Source: Rhynchopus sp. YZ270_cl-10 (Eukaryota; Euglenozoa; Diplonemea; Diplonemida; Diplonemidae). From it: DNA of 64,000 bases. Every line of letters starts with the position of its first letter. The first letter of the stretch is position 1. The DNA lies in assembly GCA_964035575.1 (NCBI GenBank), contig OZ037917.1:1116001-1180000 (forward strand), read 5' to 3'. The translations under genes were made by a program, and so were the position numbers. Positions 39,413-49,258 of the stretch are shown piece after piece. The notes under the pieces are model-generated. The model saw only the letters and a list, made by a program, of their open reading frames with translations. It did no database searches and was not told the origin of the DNA.

Positions 39413-42400
39413 ATGGGTTCCGCAGCCACGAAAGAGCAAAAGTGCGATATTGCGAAAAGAATTCTGATCCACGAAAAGGCAGTGGACGCGCTGTACACGA
39501 TCCACCAGAGGACAATGCTGCACAGCACAGATATGCAGACGTTGCTGCATAGTACTGTGCGTGCGGGTGACGTGGAGGCAGTGCAGTTTCTCGTGCAGAA
39601 CGGAGCAGGGAACGTGCGTGACAAGCACGGGAATCTGCCGCTGTGGTACGCACTGCAACACAAGGACGCAGATGTGCGGGGGCCACTTGAGGAGGCGCTG
39701 AGTGCACATGCCGCAGAGATCCTTGACGAGGTGGAGGCTGATGTGGAGAGGTATCTCACTACAGGTGTCGGGACAGCAGGTGTGGCAGAGGGACGGGGCG
39801 ATGCACATCCCAGTGGCAGCAGAACGACGACCTCGACTGCAGACAGAGTGGGGAAGGATGACGTTGACAGGGACACAGACGCACTGCAGTGCACAGAAGG
39901 CAGAGAGGGACGGAAGGTGGAGTGGCTGCAGAAGGAGGACAACAGTAGCAGCAGCAGCAGCAGTGGTGGTGGTGGTGGGGAAGACCTGCTGTGCTGGCTG
40001 CGTGGTCTGCCGACCGTGGACCCGCCGTTGGGCTACACAGACGAACACGTGCGGCACATGGAGGCGGGTTTCCGTGTGGTGTGCAAGCGTCTGCTGGAGG
40101 ACATCGGCAAACGCAGGGAGGCTGCAGTGACACGTGGGTACGTGGAGGTGGAGGACTGGATGGCGGCACGCGATCCGTTTGAGCTGCTGCTGTCGGGGTT
40201 CATGTTCACATCCGACTGTGTGGAGTACGTGATGGGCAAGAACAACGAAGTTGTGTGTGACAAGGACGGGACTCCGACGATTGCGAAAGGGACGGACGGG
40301 AGGCAGCGTTACATCCGTCTGACTGAGCGGGCTCTGCTGGACCACCACGGGAGTGCTGCTGAGTCACAGTCGCTTGCGTTGTACACAACGATGAACACTG
40401 CGATGCGTGCTGTGGGGCAGCTGCCTGAGGTGAAGGAGTGGAAGGGGGAGGCAGCACTGAACGTGTTTGAGCTATCGCCTGCACCCCGTCAGCTGCACGT
40501 GATTGCGACCTTTGCACCGCTGATCCGTGGTCTGCAGAGGTTGATTGGGAGTCGGCGGAAGCAGCTGCGGACTGTGTTCCGTGGTATCGCTGTGAACGTG
40601 TCTGCGAAGTACACGCTGGGGACACGTGTCGTGTGGAACTGCTTCACGTCGACGACACTGAAGCGTGATGTGGCGAAGACCTTCATGTACGGGAATGGAG
40701 GCACGTTCTTTGTTGTTGTGTCGAAGGGGGGTGCTGCAGATGTGAAGTTCTCTTCTGTGTATGCTGGTGAGGACGAGCTGCTGTACACAGCGAACATCGA
40801 GTTCCGGGTGCAGTGGAAGCTTTCGCCGACGTTGCTGCGGATGATGGGTCTGCGCTTTGACGTGATTGTGATGCAGGAGGTGTGTGAGGGTGTGGGTGCT
40901 GGTCTTGGTGTGGGTGTGGAGAAGACGAGTGCGGCTGAGAAGGTGGGTGTGCTGCAGGAGGTGATGGAACACACAGTGGTGTTCTTTGCTGACTACCTTG
41001 CGCAGTACGTGGAGGGGCGTGTGGGTGACGCCACGTGTGTGGAGGAGTCGGAGACACGTCCGCTAATGAAGGAGGTGCGGGTGTGGCTTCGTACACGTGC
41101 AGGCAGGAAGCGTCGGGCACTTCGGAAGCAGATGGCAGTAGCAGCAGCTGAGGGCACGGCGAAAGCTAGAACAGGAACCGTAGGGAAGTGTGACACGTGG
41201 TGTCTGGTCGGGGAAGGCGGGAGCGGGAAGACGTCTGCATCGATAGCCATCCTGAGCGGCCTTGTGCAGTCTGTGACGAACACTGACAGCGAGTGGAGGG
41301 ACACAGATGTGGATGCAAAGCCGTACTTTCCTGTGTTTGTGGCGCTGCCGACTGTGAAGAAGCACTTGCTTGAGGAGGGAGGGTTGGACAGGTTTGTGCT
41401 GGAGTCTTTTGCGCTGAAGGAGGCGGACAGGGCGTTCCTTGCGGACAGGTACGAGGTGGTGTTGGTGCTGGACTCGCTCGATGAGGTGGGGCTGACGCAG
41501 GAGGAGGTGCGTGCTGTGGTGGCTGAGAAGGGACTTGTGTGCCGGCACCCGTGGGTGCGGGCACACTGCAGTGTTCTTTTGACGGTGCGTGGGGAGTACC
41601 TGGACAGTGTGGACGTGTCTCCGTCAGATGTGTGTGGGTCTGGTGTGCGTGCTGTGTACATGCAGCCGTTCACAGAGAAGGATGCGAGAGTCTACATCAC
41701 ACGTGTAAATGAAGCCTGGGAGATCAAGTTGAAGGAGCAGAAGAAGGAGAAGGAGACGAAGGATCCCACATCAGACAATCCAGAACGCACAGTCTGGGTA
41801 CGTGAGGAGGACGTTGAGGGGCTTGTGCGTCTGCGTGATCCGTTTGTGCTGCACATTGCGTGCCACGCGCAGTGCAGCGGTGATGCTTCGGAGGTGATGA
41901 TCTTCGAACAGTACCTCAACACGTGGACAAAGGAGATGGTGTCGTGCGGACGTGACTCTTGTGATGAAGATGTGTTGGCGAGGGAAGTGGAGGCAGTGCT
42001 GCGTGCAGGGGAGCTTGTTGCATGCAGGATGCTCGCGACAAACGAATGGCAGGGGACGGTGAGTGTGATGTCGCAGTATCTTGAGCAGCAGCACGGTGTG
42101 TCTAAGGAGGTGTGGGATGCGTGCTTCCGCTGCCTGCCGTTCCGCATTGAGGACTTTGGGAAGGAGAGGAGCACGTTCACGTTCCGCCACAAGTCGCTTG
42201 GGGAGTACCTTGCAGCACGACGGCTTGCACGTGACCCAACATCGACACTGGAGTTGCTGGGACAGTGCAGCTTCAGCAAGGAGTACCAGCGTGTGCTTGT
42301 GTTCTTTGCGGCGCTGGTGTGTGCAGACGATGCGCTGTACAATGATGCCTACACAGAGCTGCTTGCTGCCGTGAAGCGGACACGTGGTGCAGATGCAGGT

Positions 42401-45400
42401 GGTGACGTTGTGACAGTTGGGTCGAATGCAGCAGCACTGCTGGCACGTGCACGCTTCACAGTGAGTGGGGAGGACCTGAGCTGGATTCGTGTTGAGAACT
42501 GCGACCTGCGCGGGTGTCAGTTTGTGGAGACGAAGCTGACGGGCGCTTCCTTGTCGAATGCGTGGGTGGAGCACACTGAGTTCTTGGCGTGCGACATGAA
42601 CGATGTTGAGATGTCTGGGTGCTCCTTGGGCAAGCCACTTCATGCACTGCTGCCTGCAGCGGGTGCAGGGTGCCACTCAGCTCCAGTGAGTGGTCTGGCA
42701 GTGGCTCGTGACGGGTCGATCTTATCGGCAGGTGGGAACACGATCTGCAAGTGGGATGCAGCGAATGGGAAGCAGGCACACGCGTTTGAAGGACACACAG
42801 CGAGAGTGGTCAGGTTGGCCGTGCACAAGTCCCTGCTGGTGTCCAGCTCTGACGACGGCACAGTGCGTGTGTGGAACCTTGCGACGGGGCAAGAGAGTTG
42901 TTGCTTCGAAGATTCCGAGAGCAGAGCTGAGCTCCGCGGCGTGGCAGTAACTCCCGATGCATCGCACGTTGTGGTGGGTGCGGTGGATCACACCGTCCGT
43001 GTGTGGGACGTCGCGAGTGGGCGACGAGTGGCGATATTGAGAGGACACACTGCGCCAGTGGGTCACGTGGCAGTGACACCCGATGGCCTGCACGTGGTGT
43101 CCTGCTCTGAGGACGAGACCGTGCGCATGTGGGAGCTTCGCACTGGGAAGGAGACAAGGGTGTTTGAAGGACATGGTTCTCGTGTGCTGTGCGTTGCGGT
43201 GACCACAGATGGCTCTTCTGTTGCCACGAGCTCGAGTGACGGGAGTGTGCGGGTGATGGACGTTGGCAGCGGGAAGCAGGTGCGTGATCTCATGGGGAAC
43301 TCTGCGCCAGTGTGCGGCGTGTCACTTACCCCTGACGGCGCTCACGTGGTGTCGTGCTCTGTGGACGGCACTGTGCGTGTGTGGAGCGTCATCACTGGTG
43401 AGGAGGTGGCAGTGGTTCGAGCACGCACTACGTTGCACTGTGTTTCTGTGAGTCCGGATGGGCGGGATGTGATCTGTGGTTGCGAGGACAAGACTGTGCG
43501 TGTGTGGAGCATCTGCACTGAGGGGGGCGGCAGGATCAAAGGGTTGCGGCTGAAGAGGGTCATCGGTGCACCTGTTACGGATCCTCTTGCAGTGCGCAGA
43601 GATCCACTTGAAAGCCATGACAAGATTGCAGAGACAAAGCTGTCAGAACTGAAGCGCTACATGGACGCCCACGCGACGCATACCATGAACACTTCGGAGG
43701 TTATGAGCCTGGATGCGTTCCTCAAGAAGTGGGTAGAGAAGCAGATGGTGACTTGCGGTGTTAAAGAACTTGTTTCCACATCTGTGTTGGCGGAGAAGGC
43801 GGAGACAGTGCTGCGTGCAGGGGAGCTTGTTGCATGCAGGATGCTCGCGACAAACGAATGGCAGGGGACGGTGAGTGTGATGTCGCAGTATCTTGAGCAG
43901 CAGCACGGTATGACTCGTAAGGAGACGGAATCGGGTTTCCGCTGCCTGCCGTTCCGCATTGAGGACTATGTGGAGGAGAGGAGCATGTTCACGTTCTGCC
44001 ACAAGTCGCTTGGGGAGTATCTTGCAGCACGACGGCTTGCACGTGACCCAACATCGACACTGGAGTTGCTGGGACAGTGCAGCTTCAGCAAGGAGTACCA
44101 GCGTGTGCTTGTGTTCTTTGCGGCGCTGGTGTGTGCAGACGATGCGCTGTACAATGATGCGTACACAGAGCTGCTTGCTGCCGTGAAGCGGACACGTGGT
44201 GCAGATGCAGGTGGTGACGTTGTGACAGTTGGGTCGAATGCAGCAGCACTGCTGGCACGTGCACGCTTCACAGTGAGTGGGGAGGACCTGAGCGGGATTC
44301 GTGTTGAGAACTGCGACCTGCGCGGGTGTCAGTTTGTGGAGACGAAGCTGACGGGCGCTTCCTTGTCGAATGCGTGGGTGGAGCACACTGAGTTCTTGGC
44401 GTGCGACATGAACGACGTTGAGATGCGTGGGTGCTCCTTGGGCAAGCCACTTCGTGCACTGCTGCCTGCAGCGGGTGCAGGGTGCCACTCAGCTCCAGTG
44501 AGTGGTCTGGCAGTTGCTCCTGATGGGTCGATATTGTCGGCAGGTGGGAACACGATCTGCAAGTGGGATGCAGCGAATGGGAAGCAGACACGCGCGTTTA
44601 AAGGGCACACAGCGAGAGTGGTCAGGTTGGCCGTGCACAAGTCCCTGCTGGTGTCCAGCTCTGACGACGGCACAGTGCGTGTGTGGAACCTTGCGACGGG
44701 GCAAGAGAGTTGTTGCTTCGAAGATTCCGAGAGCAGAGCTGAGCTCCGCGGCGTGGCAGTAACTCCCGATGCATCGCACGTTGTGGTGGGTGCGGTGGAT
44801 CACACCGTCCGTGTGTGGGACGTCGCGAGTGGGCGACGAGTGGCGATATTGAGAGGACACACTGCGCCAGTGGGTCACGTGGCAGTGACACCTGATGGCC
44901 TGCACGTGGTGTCCTGCTCTGAGGACGAGACCGTGCGCATGTGGGAGCTTCGCACTGGGAAGGAGACAAGGGTGTTTGAAGGACATGGTTCTCGTGTGCT
45001 GTGCGTTGCGGTGACCCCGGAATCTTCTGTTCTCACAGGCTCGAGTGACGGGAGTGTGCGGGTGATGGACGTTGGCAGCGGGAAGCAGGTGCGTGATCTC
45101 ATGGGGAACTCTGCGCCAGTGTGCGGCGTGTCACTTACCCCTGACGGCGCTCACGTGGTGTCGTGCTCTGTGGACGGCACTGTGCGTGTGTGGAGCGTCA
45201 TCACTGGCGAGGAGGTGGCAGTGGTTCGAGCACGCACTACGTTGCACTGTGTTTCTGTGAGTCCGGATGGGCGGGATGTGATCTGTGGTTGCGAGGACAA
45301 GACTGTGCGTGTGTGGAGCATCTGCACTGAGGGGGGCGGCAGGATCAAAGGGTTGCGGCTGAAGAGGGTCATCGGTGCACCTGTTACGGATCCTCTTGCA

Positions 45401-48211
45401 GTGCGCAGAGACACAGACGAGAAAGACGTGGACCGTGTGAATGCAGCCTGCAAGGATAACAAAGCATACAGGTCAATGCTATCGCAAGTTGAGCGTCAGA
45501 TGCAATTGACATGGCTCCAGACGCACACCGTACAAACTTTGAGGGTGATGAGCCTGGATGCGTTCCTCAAGAAGTGGGTGGAGACGCTGATGGTGACTTG
45601 CGGTTTTGCAGAACTTGTTTCCACATCTGTGTTGGCAGAGCAAGTGGAGGCAGTGCTGCGTGCAGGGGAGCTTGTTGCATGCAGGATGCTCGCGACAAAC
45701 GAATGGCAGGGGACGGTGAGTGTGATGTCGCAGTATCTTGAGCAGCAGCACGGTATGACTCGTAAGGAGACGGAATCGGGTTTCCGCTGGCTGCCGTTCC
45801 GCATTGAGTACTTTGTGGAGGAGGGGAGTGCGTTCACGTTCTGCCACAAGTCGCTTGGGGAGTACCTTGCAGCACGACGGCTTGCACGTGACCCAACATC
45901 GACACTGGAGTTGCTGGGACAGTGCAGCTTCAGCAAGGAGTACCAGCGTGTTCTTGTGTTCTTTGCGGCGCTGGTGTGTGCAGACGATGCGTTGTACAAT
46001 GATGCCTACACAGAGCTGCTTGCTGCCGTGAAGCGGACACGTGGTGCAGATGCAGGTGGTGACGTTGTGACAGTTGGGTCGAATGCAGCAGCACTGCTGG
46101 CACGTGCACGCTTCACAGTGAGTGGGGAGGACCTGAGCGGGATTCGTGTTGAGAACTGCGACCTGCGCGGGTGTCAGTTTGTGGAGACGAAGCTGACGGG
46201 CGCTTCCTTGTCGAATGCGTGGGTGGAGCACACTGAGTTCTACTGTTGCGCGATGAAGGATGTGGACATGAGTGGCTGCTCGTTGGGCACAGCACTTCCT
46301 CCACTGTTCTTCCATCCAGGGGAGCAGTGTCCAAATGTGCATGCTGTGACAGTGACACCCGATGGATGTCACATAGTTGCAGGAGGTGGGGACGGTACGA
46401 TACGTTTGTTCGACACGACGACTGGGGAACGTGGGTTTAGCTTCAAAGCGCACTCTGCTGCCTGTGGTGCAGTTGTGGTGACACCAGACGCATCGCGCAT
46501 AGTGACCTGCTCTGCCGACAAGACTGTGCGTGTGTGGGATGTGCAGACAGGACAGCAGCTGTGTGTTCTGGGAGAGGATATCCCGAACACCAGAGCTTTG
46601 GCAGTCACGCCCGACGGCAGCAGAGTTGTTTGTTGCTCAGGCAAGAGTGTGCACGTGTGGGCGCTCTGGACTGGGAAGGAGGTGCTGGTTCATGACAATG
46701 AGGCGTTTGGTAGTGCAGCTGTTGTGTGTCTCACACCTAATGGAAGTCGGATTCTGTCGTGCTCAGGACGTGTGCTGCAGGTGTGGGACTTGGAGAAGGT
46801 GGAGGTGATGAGGAGATTTGAAGGACACGCGATGGATGTATTATCACTGGCTGTCACTCCCGACGGGAAGGCTGTTTCAGGCTCGCAAGACGAAACTGCA
46901 CGTCTTTGGAACGTCTCGACTGGGGAGGTGGTGAGGGTGTTCCGCAGCTGTTTTCCCATCAACGCAGTAGCGGTCACTCCCGACGGATGCCATCTGGTGG
47001 CTGGATGTGGTGCCAGGTTGTACGTGTGGGAGGTGTCCACTGGGGAGGAGGTGAGGGTCTTGAATGCAGACGGTGATGCTATTTGCGCTGTTGCAGTGTC
47101 ACCAGATGGGCGTCGTGTGGTGTCTGCTTCGTCGCTGGAATCTTTCATCTCTGTGTGGGACGTACAACCAGAGAAGCCAGATCTTCGTGCAGAAACACAC
47201 ACGGGCACAGTGCATGCTGTGGTGGTGACGCCCAAGGGACACATCATTTCGTGTGCTGCCGACCTGATGATGCGTGTGTGGGACACATCCACCGGGCAGC
47301 AGGTACAGACGTTGGCCTTGAAACGCCAAACAGTGGGTCAGATTCCTGCCGTGTCCCCAGATGGGCACACTGCACTGTTCTGCATTCTAGGGTCAGATTT
47401 TGCCTGGGATATTTCGAGTGGGGAATGGTTCGGGCTGCAAGTTTCCACTGGTGAAAATGAGGCGGAACCTGGGGAGTATGCATGTGTCGCAGTGTCACGC
47501 GATAAAGGTTGCGGGGTGATTGGGTTCCGAACAGGCTACGTCCAACTGTTGAAGTACAACAGTGAGAACGGTATTGAATTGACAAGAAAATTTCTTGTGC
47601 ACACTAAGGGAAGTGTGAACGATATTGCAGTGATGCCGGATGGAGACCACGTGGTGTCGTGCTCTGATGACAAGACTGCACGCATATGGGACATTCGTAC
47701 TGGCAAGGTGACAATGGTGTTCGCCCATGACGATGCAGTCAAGCATGCTGCTGTGATACCTGACGGATCTCGTCTTGTTGCATGCACTGCGCATCATGTA
47801 CATGTCTGGGACGTGGCTTGCGGGACGACGGTATACAAACCATTTCAGGTGCATGAGCTACGTGGCGTGGCAGTGAGTCCTTGCGGCAGGAGAATGGTCG
47901 TGTGTGCTGCAGTGAAGGAGTGCGCTGTGCGTGTGTACGACATAGCCACAGGTGACGTTGTGGCAAGCACGGTGGACAACTGTCCGTATCTCCGTGTCCA
48001 CAGCGTCGCAGTGCTCCCCGATGGCGACGTCGTTGGTGGTTGCAGCGACGGCACTGTGCGTGTGTGGCGGATCAAGGGGAACGTGCTGCACCCGACCAGA
48101 ACCATGGGTCTGCCTCGGACACCCCCTCGTGTATTTGGGCTTCGTGTTGATGATACCAGGTCGGTCACACCAAAGGAAGCAAGAACGGTGCTTCTGAACG
48201 GAGAAAGCTGA
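39413..48211 (+). CDS. Giant NLR-like protein 1: ANK-ART-NACHT-pentapeptide-WD40
   Basis: 2932 aa, uninterrupted. N-terminus MGSAATK fits N-myristoylation (Gly2, Thr6). Residues about 38-100 look like ankyrin repeats; a Ser/Gly run follows (about 178-190). About 270-492 is an ADP-ribosyltransferase of the R-S-E class: Arg390 in FRG, Ser413 in FTSTT, Glu453 and Glu455 in EDE. About 590-770 is a NACHT NTPase: Walker A GEGGSGKT (600-607), Walker B LVLDSLDE (to 691). Then three tandem modules, each with a helical part (RHKSLGEYLAARRL or variant), pentapeptide-like repeats (CDLRGCQF, LTGASLSNA) and WD40 repeats: seven, seven and fourteen. By family, WD40 would sense, NACHT would switch and oligomerise, and ART would transfer ADP-ribose from NAD to a target. 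The start is conserved in gene 2. Function as an immune-type receptor is inference. Confidence 0.92.
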   Translation: MGSAATKEQKCDIAKRILIHEKAVDALYTIHQRTMLHSTDMQTLLHSTVRAGDVEAVQFLVQNGAGNVRDKHGNLPLWYALQHKDADVRGPLEEALSAHAAEILDEVEADVERYLTTGVGTAGVAEGRGDAHPSGSRTTTSTADRVGKDDVDRDTDALQCTEGREGRKVEWLQKEDNSSSSSSSGGGGGEDLLCWLRGLPTVDPPLGYTDEHVRHMEAGFRVVCKRLLEDIGKRREAAVTRGYVEVEDWMAARDPFELLLSGFMFTSDCVEYVMGKNNEVVCDKDGTPTIAKGTDGRQRYIRLTERALLDHHGSAAESQSLALYTTMNTAMRAVGQLPEVKEWKGEAALNVFELSPAPRQLHVIATFAPLIRGLQRLIGSRRKQLRTVFRGIAVNVSAKYTLGTRVVWNCFTSTTLKRDVAKTFMYGNGGTFFVVVSKGGAADVKFSSVYAGEDELLYTANIEFRVQWKLSPTLLRMMGLRFDVIVMQEVCEGVGAGLGVGVEKTSAAEKVGVLQEVMEHTVVFFADYLAQYVEGRVGDATCVEESETRPLMKEVRVWLRTRAGRKRRALRKQMAVAAAEGTAKARTGTVGKCDTWCLVGEGGSGKTSASIAILSGLVQSVTNTDSEWRDTDVDAKPYFPVFVALPTVKKHLLEEGGLDRFVLESFALKEADRAFLADRYEVVLVLDSLDEVGLTQEEVRAVVAEKGLVCRHPWVRAHCSVLLTVRGEYLDSVDVSPSDVCGSGVRAVYMQPFTEKDARVYITRVNEAWEIKLKEQKKEKETKDPTSDNPERTVWVREEDVEGLVRLRDPFVLHIACHAQCSGDASEVMIFEQYLNTWTKEMVSCGRDSCDEDVLAREVEAVLRAGELVACRMLATNEWQGTVSVMSQYLEQQHGVSKEVWDACFRCLPFRIEDFGKERSTFTFRHKSLGEYLAARRLARDPTSTLELLGQCSFSKEYQRVLVFFAALVCADDALYNDAYTELLAAVKRTRGADAGGDVVTVGSNAAALLARARFTVSGEDLSWIRVENCDLRGCQFVETKLTGASLSNAWVEHTEFLACDMNDVEMSGCSLGKPLHALLPAAGAGCHSAPVSGLAVARDGSILSAGGNTICKWDAANGKQAHAFEGHTARVVRLAVHKSLLVSSSDDGTVRVWNLATGQESCCFEDSESRAELRGVAVTPDASHVVVGAVDHTVRVWDVASGRRVAILRGHTAPVGHVAVTPDGLHVVSCSEDETVRMWELRTGKETRVFEGHGSRVLCVAVTTDGSSVATSSSDGSVRVMDVGSGKQVRDLMGNSAPVCGVSLTPDGAHVVSCSVDGTVRVWSVITGEEVAVVRARTTLHCVSVSPDGRDVICGCEDKTVRVWSICTEGGGRIKGLRLKRVIGAPVTDPLAVRRDPLESHDKIAETKLSELKRYMDAHATHTMNTSEVMSLDAFLKKWVEKQMVTCGVKELVSTSVLAEKAETVLRAGELVACRMLATNEWQGTVSVMSQYLEQQHGMTRKETESGFRCLPFRIEDYVEERSMFTFCHKSLGEYLAARRLARDPTSTLELLGQCSFSKEYQRVLVFFAALVCADDALYNDAYTELLAAVKRTRGADAGGDVVTVGSNAAALLARARFTVSGEDLSGIRVENCDLRGCQFVETKLTGASLSNAWVEHTEFLACDMNDVEMRGCSLGKPLRALLPAAGAGCHSAPVSGLAVAPDGSILSAGGNTICKWDAANGKQTRAFKGHTARVVRLAVHKSLLVSSSDDGTVRVWNLATGQESCCFEDSESRAELRGVAVTPDASHVVVGAVDHTVRVWDVASGRRVAILRGHTAPVGHVAVTPDGLHVVSCSEDETVRMWELRTGKETRVFEGHGSRVLCVAVTPESSVLTGSSDGSVRVMDVGSGKQVRDLMGNSAPVCGVSLTPDGAHVVSCSVDGTVRVWSVITGEEVAVVRARTTLHCVSVSPDGRDVICGCEDKTVRVWSICTEGGGRIKGLRLKRVIGAPVTDPLAVRRDTDEKDVDRVNAACKDNKAYRSMLSQVERQMQLTWLQTHTVQTLRVMSLDAFLKKWVETLMVTCGFAELVSTSVLAEQVEAVLRAGELVACRMLATNEWQGTVSVMSQYLEQQHGMTRKETESGFRWLPFRIEYFVEEGSAFTFCHKSLGEYLAARRLARDPTSTLELLGQCSFSKEYQRVLVFFAALVCADDALYNDAYTELLAAVKRTRGADAGGDVVTVGSNAAALLARARFTVSGEDLSGIRVENCDLRGCQFVETKLTGASLSNAWVEHTEFYCCAMKDVDMSGCSLGTALPPLFFHPGEQCPNVHAVTVTPDGCHIVAGGGDGTIRLFDTTTGERGFSFKAHSAACGAVVVTPDASRIVTCSADKTVRVWDVQTGQQLCVLGEDIPNTRALAVTPDGSRVVCCSGKSVHVWALWTGKEVLVHDNEAFGSAAVVCLTPNGSRILSCSGRVLQVWDLEKVEVMRRFEGHAMDVLSLAVTPDGKAVSGSQDETARLWNVSTGEVVRVFRSCFPINAVAVTPDGCHLVAGCGARLYVWEVSTGEEVRVLNADGDAICAVAVSPDGRRVVSASSLESFISVWDVQPEKPDLRAETHTGTVHAVVVTPKGHIISCAADLMMRVWDTSTGQQVQTLALKRQTVGQIPAVSPDGHTALFCILGSDFAWDISSGEWFGLQVSTGENEAEPGEYACVAVSRDKGCGVIGFRTGYVQLLKYNSENGIELTRKFLVHTKGSVNDIAVMPDGDHVVSCSDDKTARIWDIRTGKVTMVFAHDDAVKHAAVIPDGSRLVACTAHHVHVWDVACGTTVYKPFQVHELRGVAVSPCGRRMVVCAAVKECAVRVYDIATGDVVASTVDNCPYLRVHSVAVLPDGDVVGGCSDGTVRVWRIKGNVLHPTRTMGLPRTPPRVFGLRVDDTRSVTPKEARTVLLNGES
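41980..43790 (+). repeat. Giant gene 1 internal module 1
   Basis: Helical part, pentapeptides and seven WD40 repeats. The start GCAGTGCTGCGTGCAGGGG recurs at 43805 and 45652, giving a period of about 1.8 kb. Confidence 0.85.
43791..45640 (+). repeat. Giant gene 1 internal module 2
   Basis: Near-identical to module 1 from about 43800 through the seventh WD40 repeat (45350). The stretch before it (43590-43790) differs and is the variable joint. Confidence 0.85.
45641..48080 (+). repeat. Giant gene 1 internal module 3
   Basis: The same helical and pentapeptide start, but the WD40 part (46325-48080) is a different set of fourteen repeats, enough for two seven-blade propellers. Confidence 0.8.
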
Positions 48212-48386
48212 CTTCTAGTACAAGGAAGCCGTGTTCCCACGGGCTTGTTTTGTGCAATGTGACAAACTCTTTTCGTCACCAACGTTTTTTCCCTATCTCT
48301 TCAATGAGTCGTCAGCAGCAGTCTGGTGCTATTCCAGAACTTTTATGGCAACTTGAACGCAAAGACACCGTGTTCCCACGGTTTCT

Positions 48387-49258
48387 CAGAGTGTTTTCCA
48401 CGGTGGTTTTGGGTGGCATGACATGCCACCCAAGATTTTTGGGGTGGTTTTTGGGTGGCAGATATGCCACCCAAGATTTTCTTCTTTTTTTTTTGAGTAT
48501 TGTATGACCTGTGACCCCACCATGGAGAGCACGTGGCTCGCTGAGTTGCTCGAATTGCCTGCAGCTATCCAACAAACATCATCACCGTCTCAGCTTCCTT
48601 CACGAGCCGTTCAGCCTCCGCCACCTTCACAAGCCAAAGTAAATAGGGCAAAAGTAGCGTACCGTGCGCCTGCGGCGCTCTTGCTGTCTTCATAAAGACA
48701 AAATCACATTGCCAAAATTGTGAATAGTGCAATTTTTTCCGCCTGCGGCGCCTACCTCCCTCCCCTCTCCTTCCTGTGATTGGCAGGGAGTCGCGCGCGC
48801 GACGACTGCTAGGGCTCGAAGAAAGCTCGGGGGGGGCCAAATTTTGAGACTAAAAACCAAGCGGAAGCCCTGTTCGGGTAAATCATGTACAGTGTTTAGG
48901 AGGGGGCCTTCCGCGCGAGAGAATTTTTTTTTGGCCTACCTACCCTCCCCCGTGTATATGTCCGGACCCATTTTGATGTGTATATGTCCGGCACTTTCTG
49001 AAAAATCCGGACATATACACATATGAGCGGAGATGCCCCGCCAACGTACCGGACCGAAAGCTCGGAATGGGTTTTTGCTGCTGCACACTGTAGTATACTA
49101 CCTGATGTGCGGTATGTGCATATGTCCGAAAACACGTGTATATGTCCGAGCCTCGGCCAACACGGACATATGCACAGGACATATACACGGGGGAGGGTAG
49201 GTAAAAAAAAAAATATGCCACCCAAAAAAAAAAATGTCAGATCCTGGAAAACACCCTG
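48387..49258. mobile_element. Transposon insertion with a paralogous empty site
   Basis: 872 bp. Ends read inward are CAGAGTGTTTTCCA and CAGGGTGTTTTCCA (13 of 14). The duplicate downstream of giant gene 2 has the uninterrupted site CACGGTTTCTGGAAAG (59572-59587). Flanks are GTTTCT left and ATTTCT right, a decayed or short duplication. CAG ends suggest hAT. Inside are GGGTGGCA/TGCCACCC palindromes, the GTAGCGTACCGTGCGCCTGC repeat, and a nested inverted pair (48932-48962 with 49176-49203). Confidence 0.8.
48932..49203. mobile_element. Nested inverted-repeat element
   Basis: CCTACCTACCCTCCCCCGTG plus TATATGTCC at the left is mirrored by GGACATATACACGGGGGAGG plus GTAGGT at the right. Further TATATGTCCG copies lie between. 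Probably a MITE inside the larger insertion. Confidence 0.6.

Noticed and set aside
48387-49258. CRISPR-like array of palindromes (GGGTGGCA/TGCCACCC)
   Set aside because: Spacing is irregular and there are no constant-length spacers; the region is a transposon with inverted ends.
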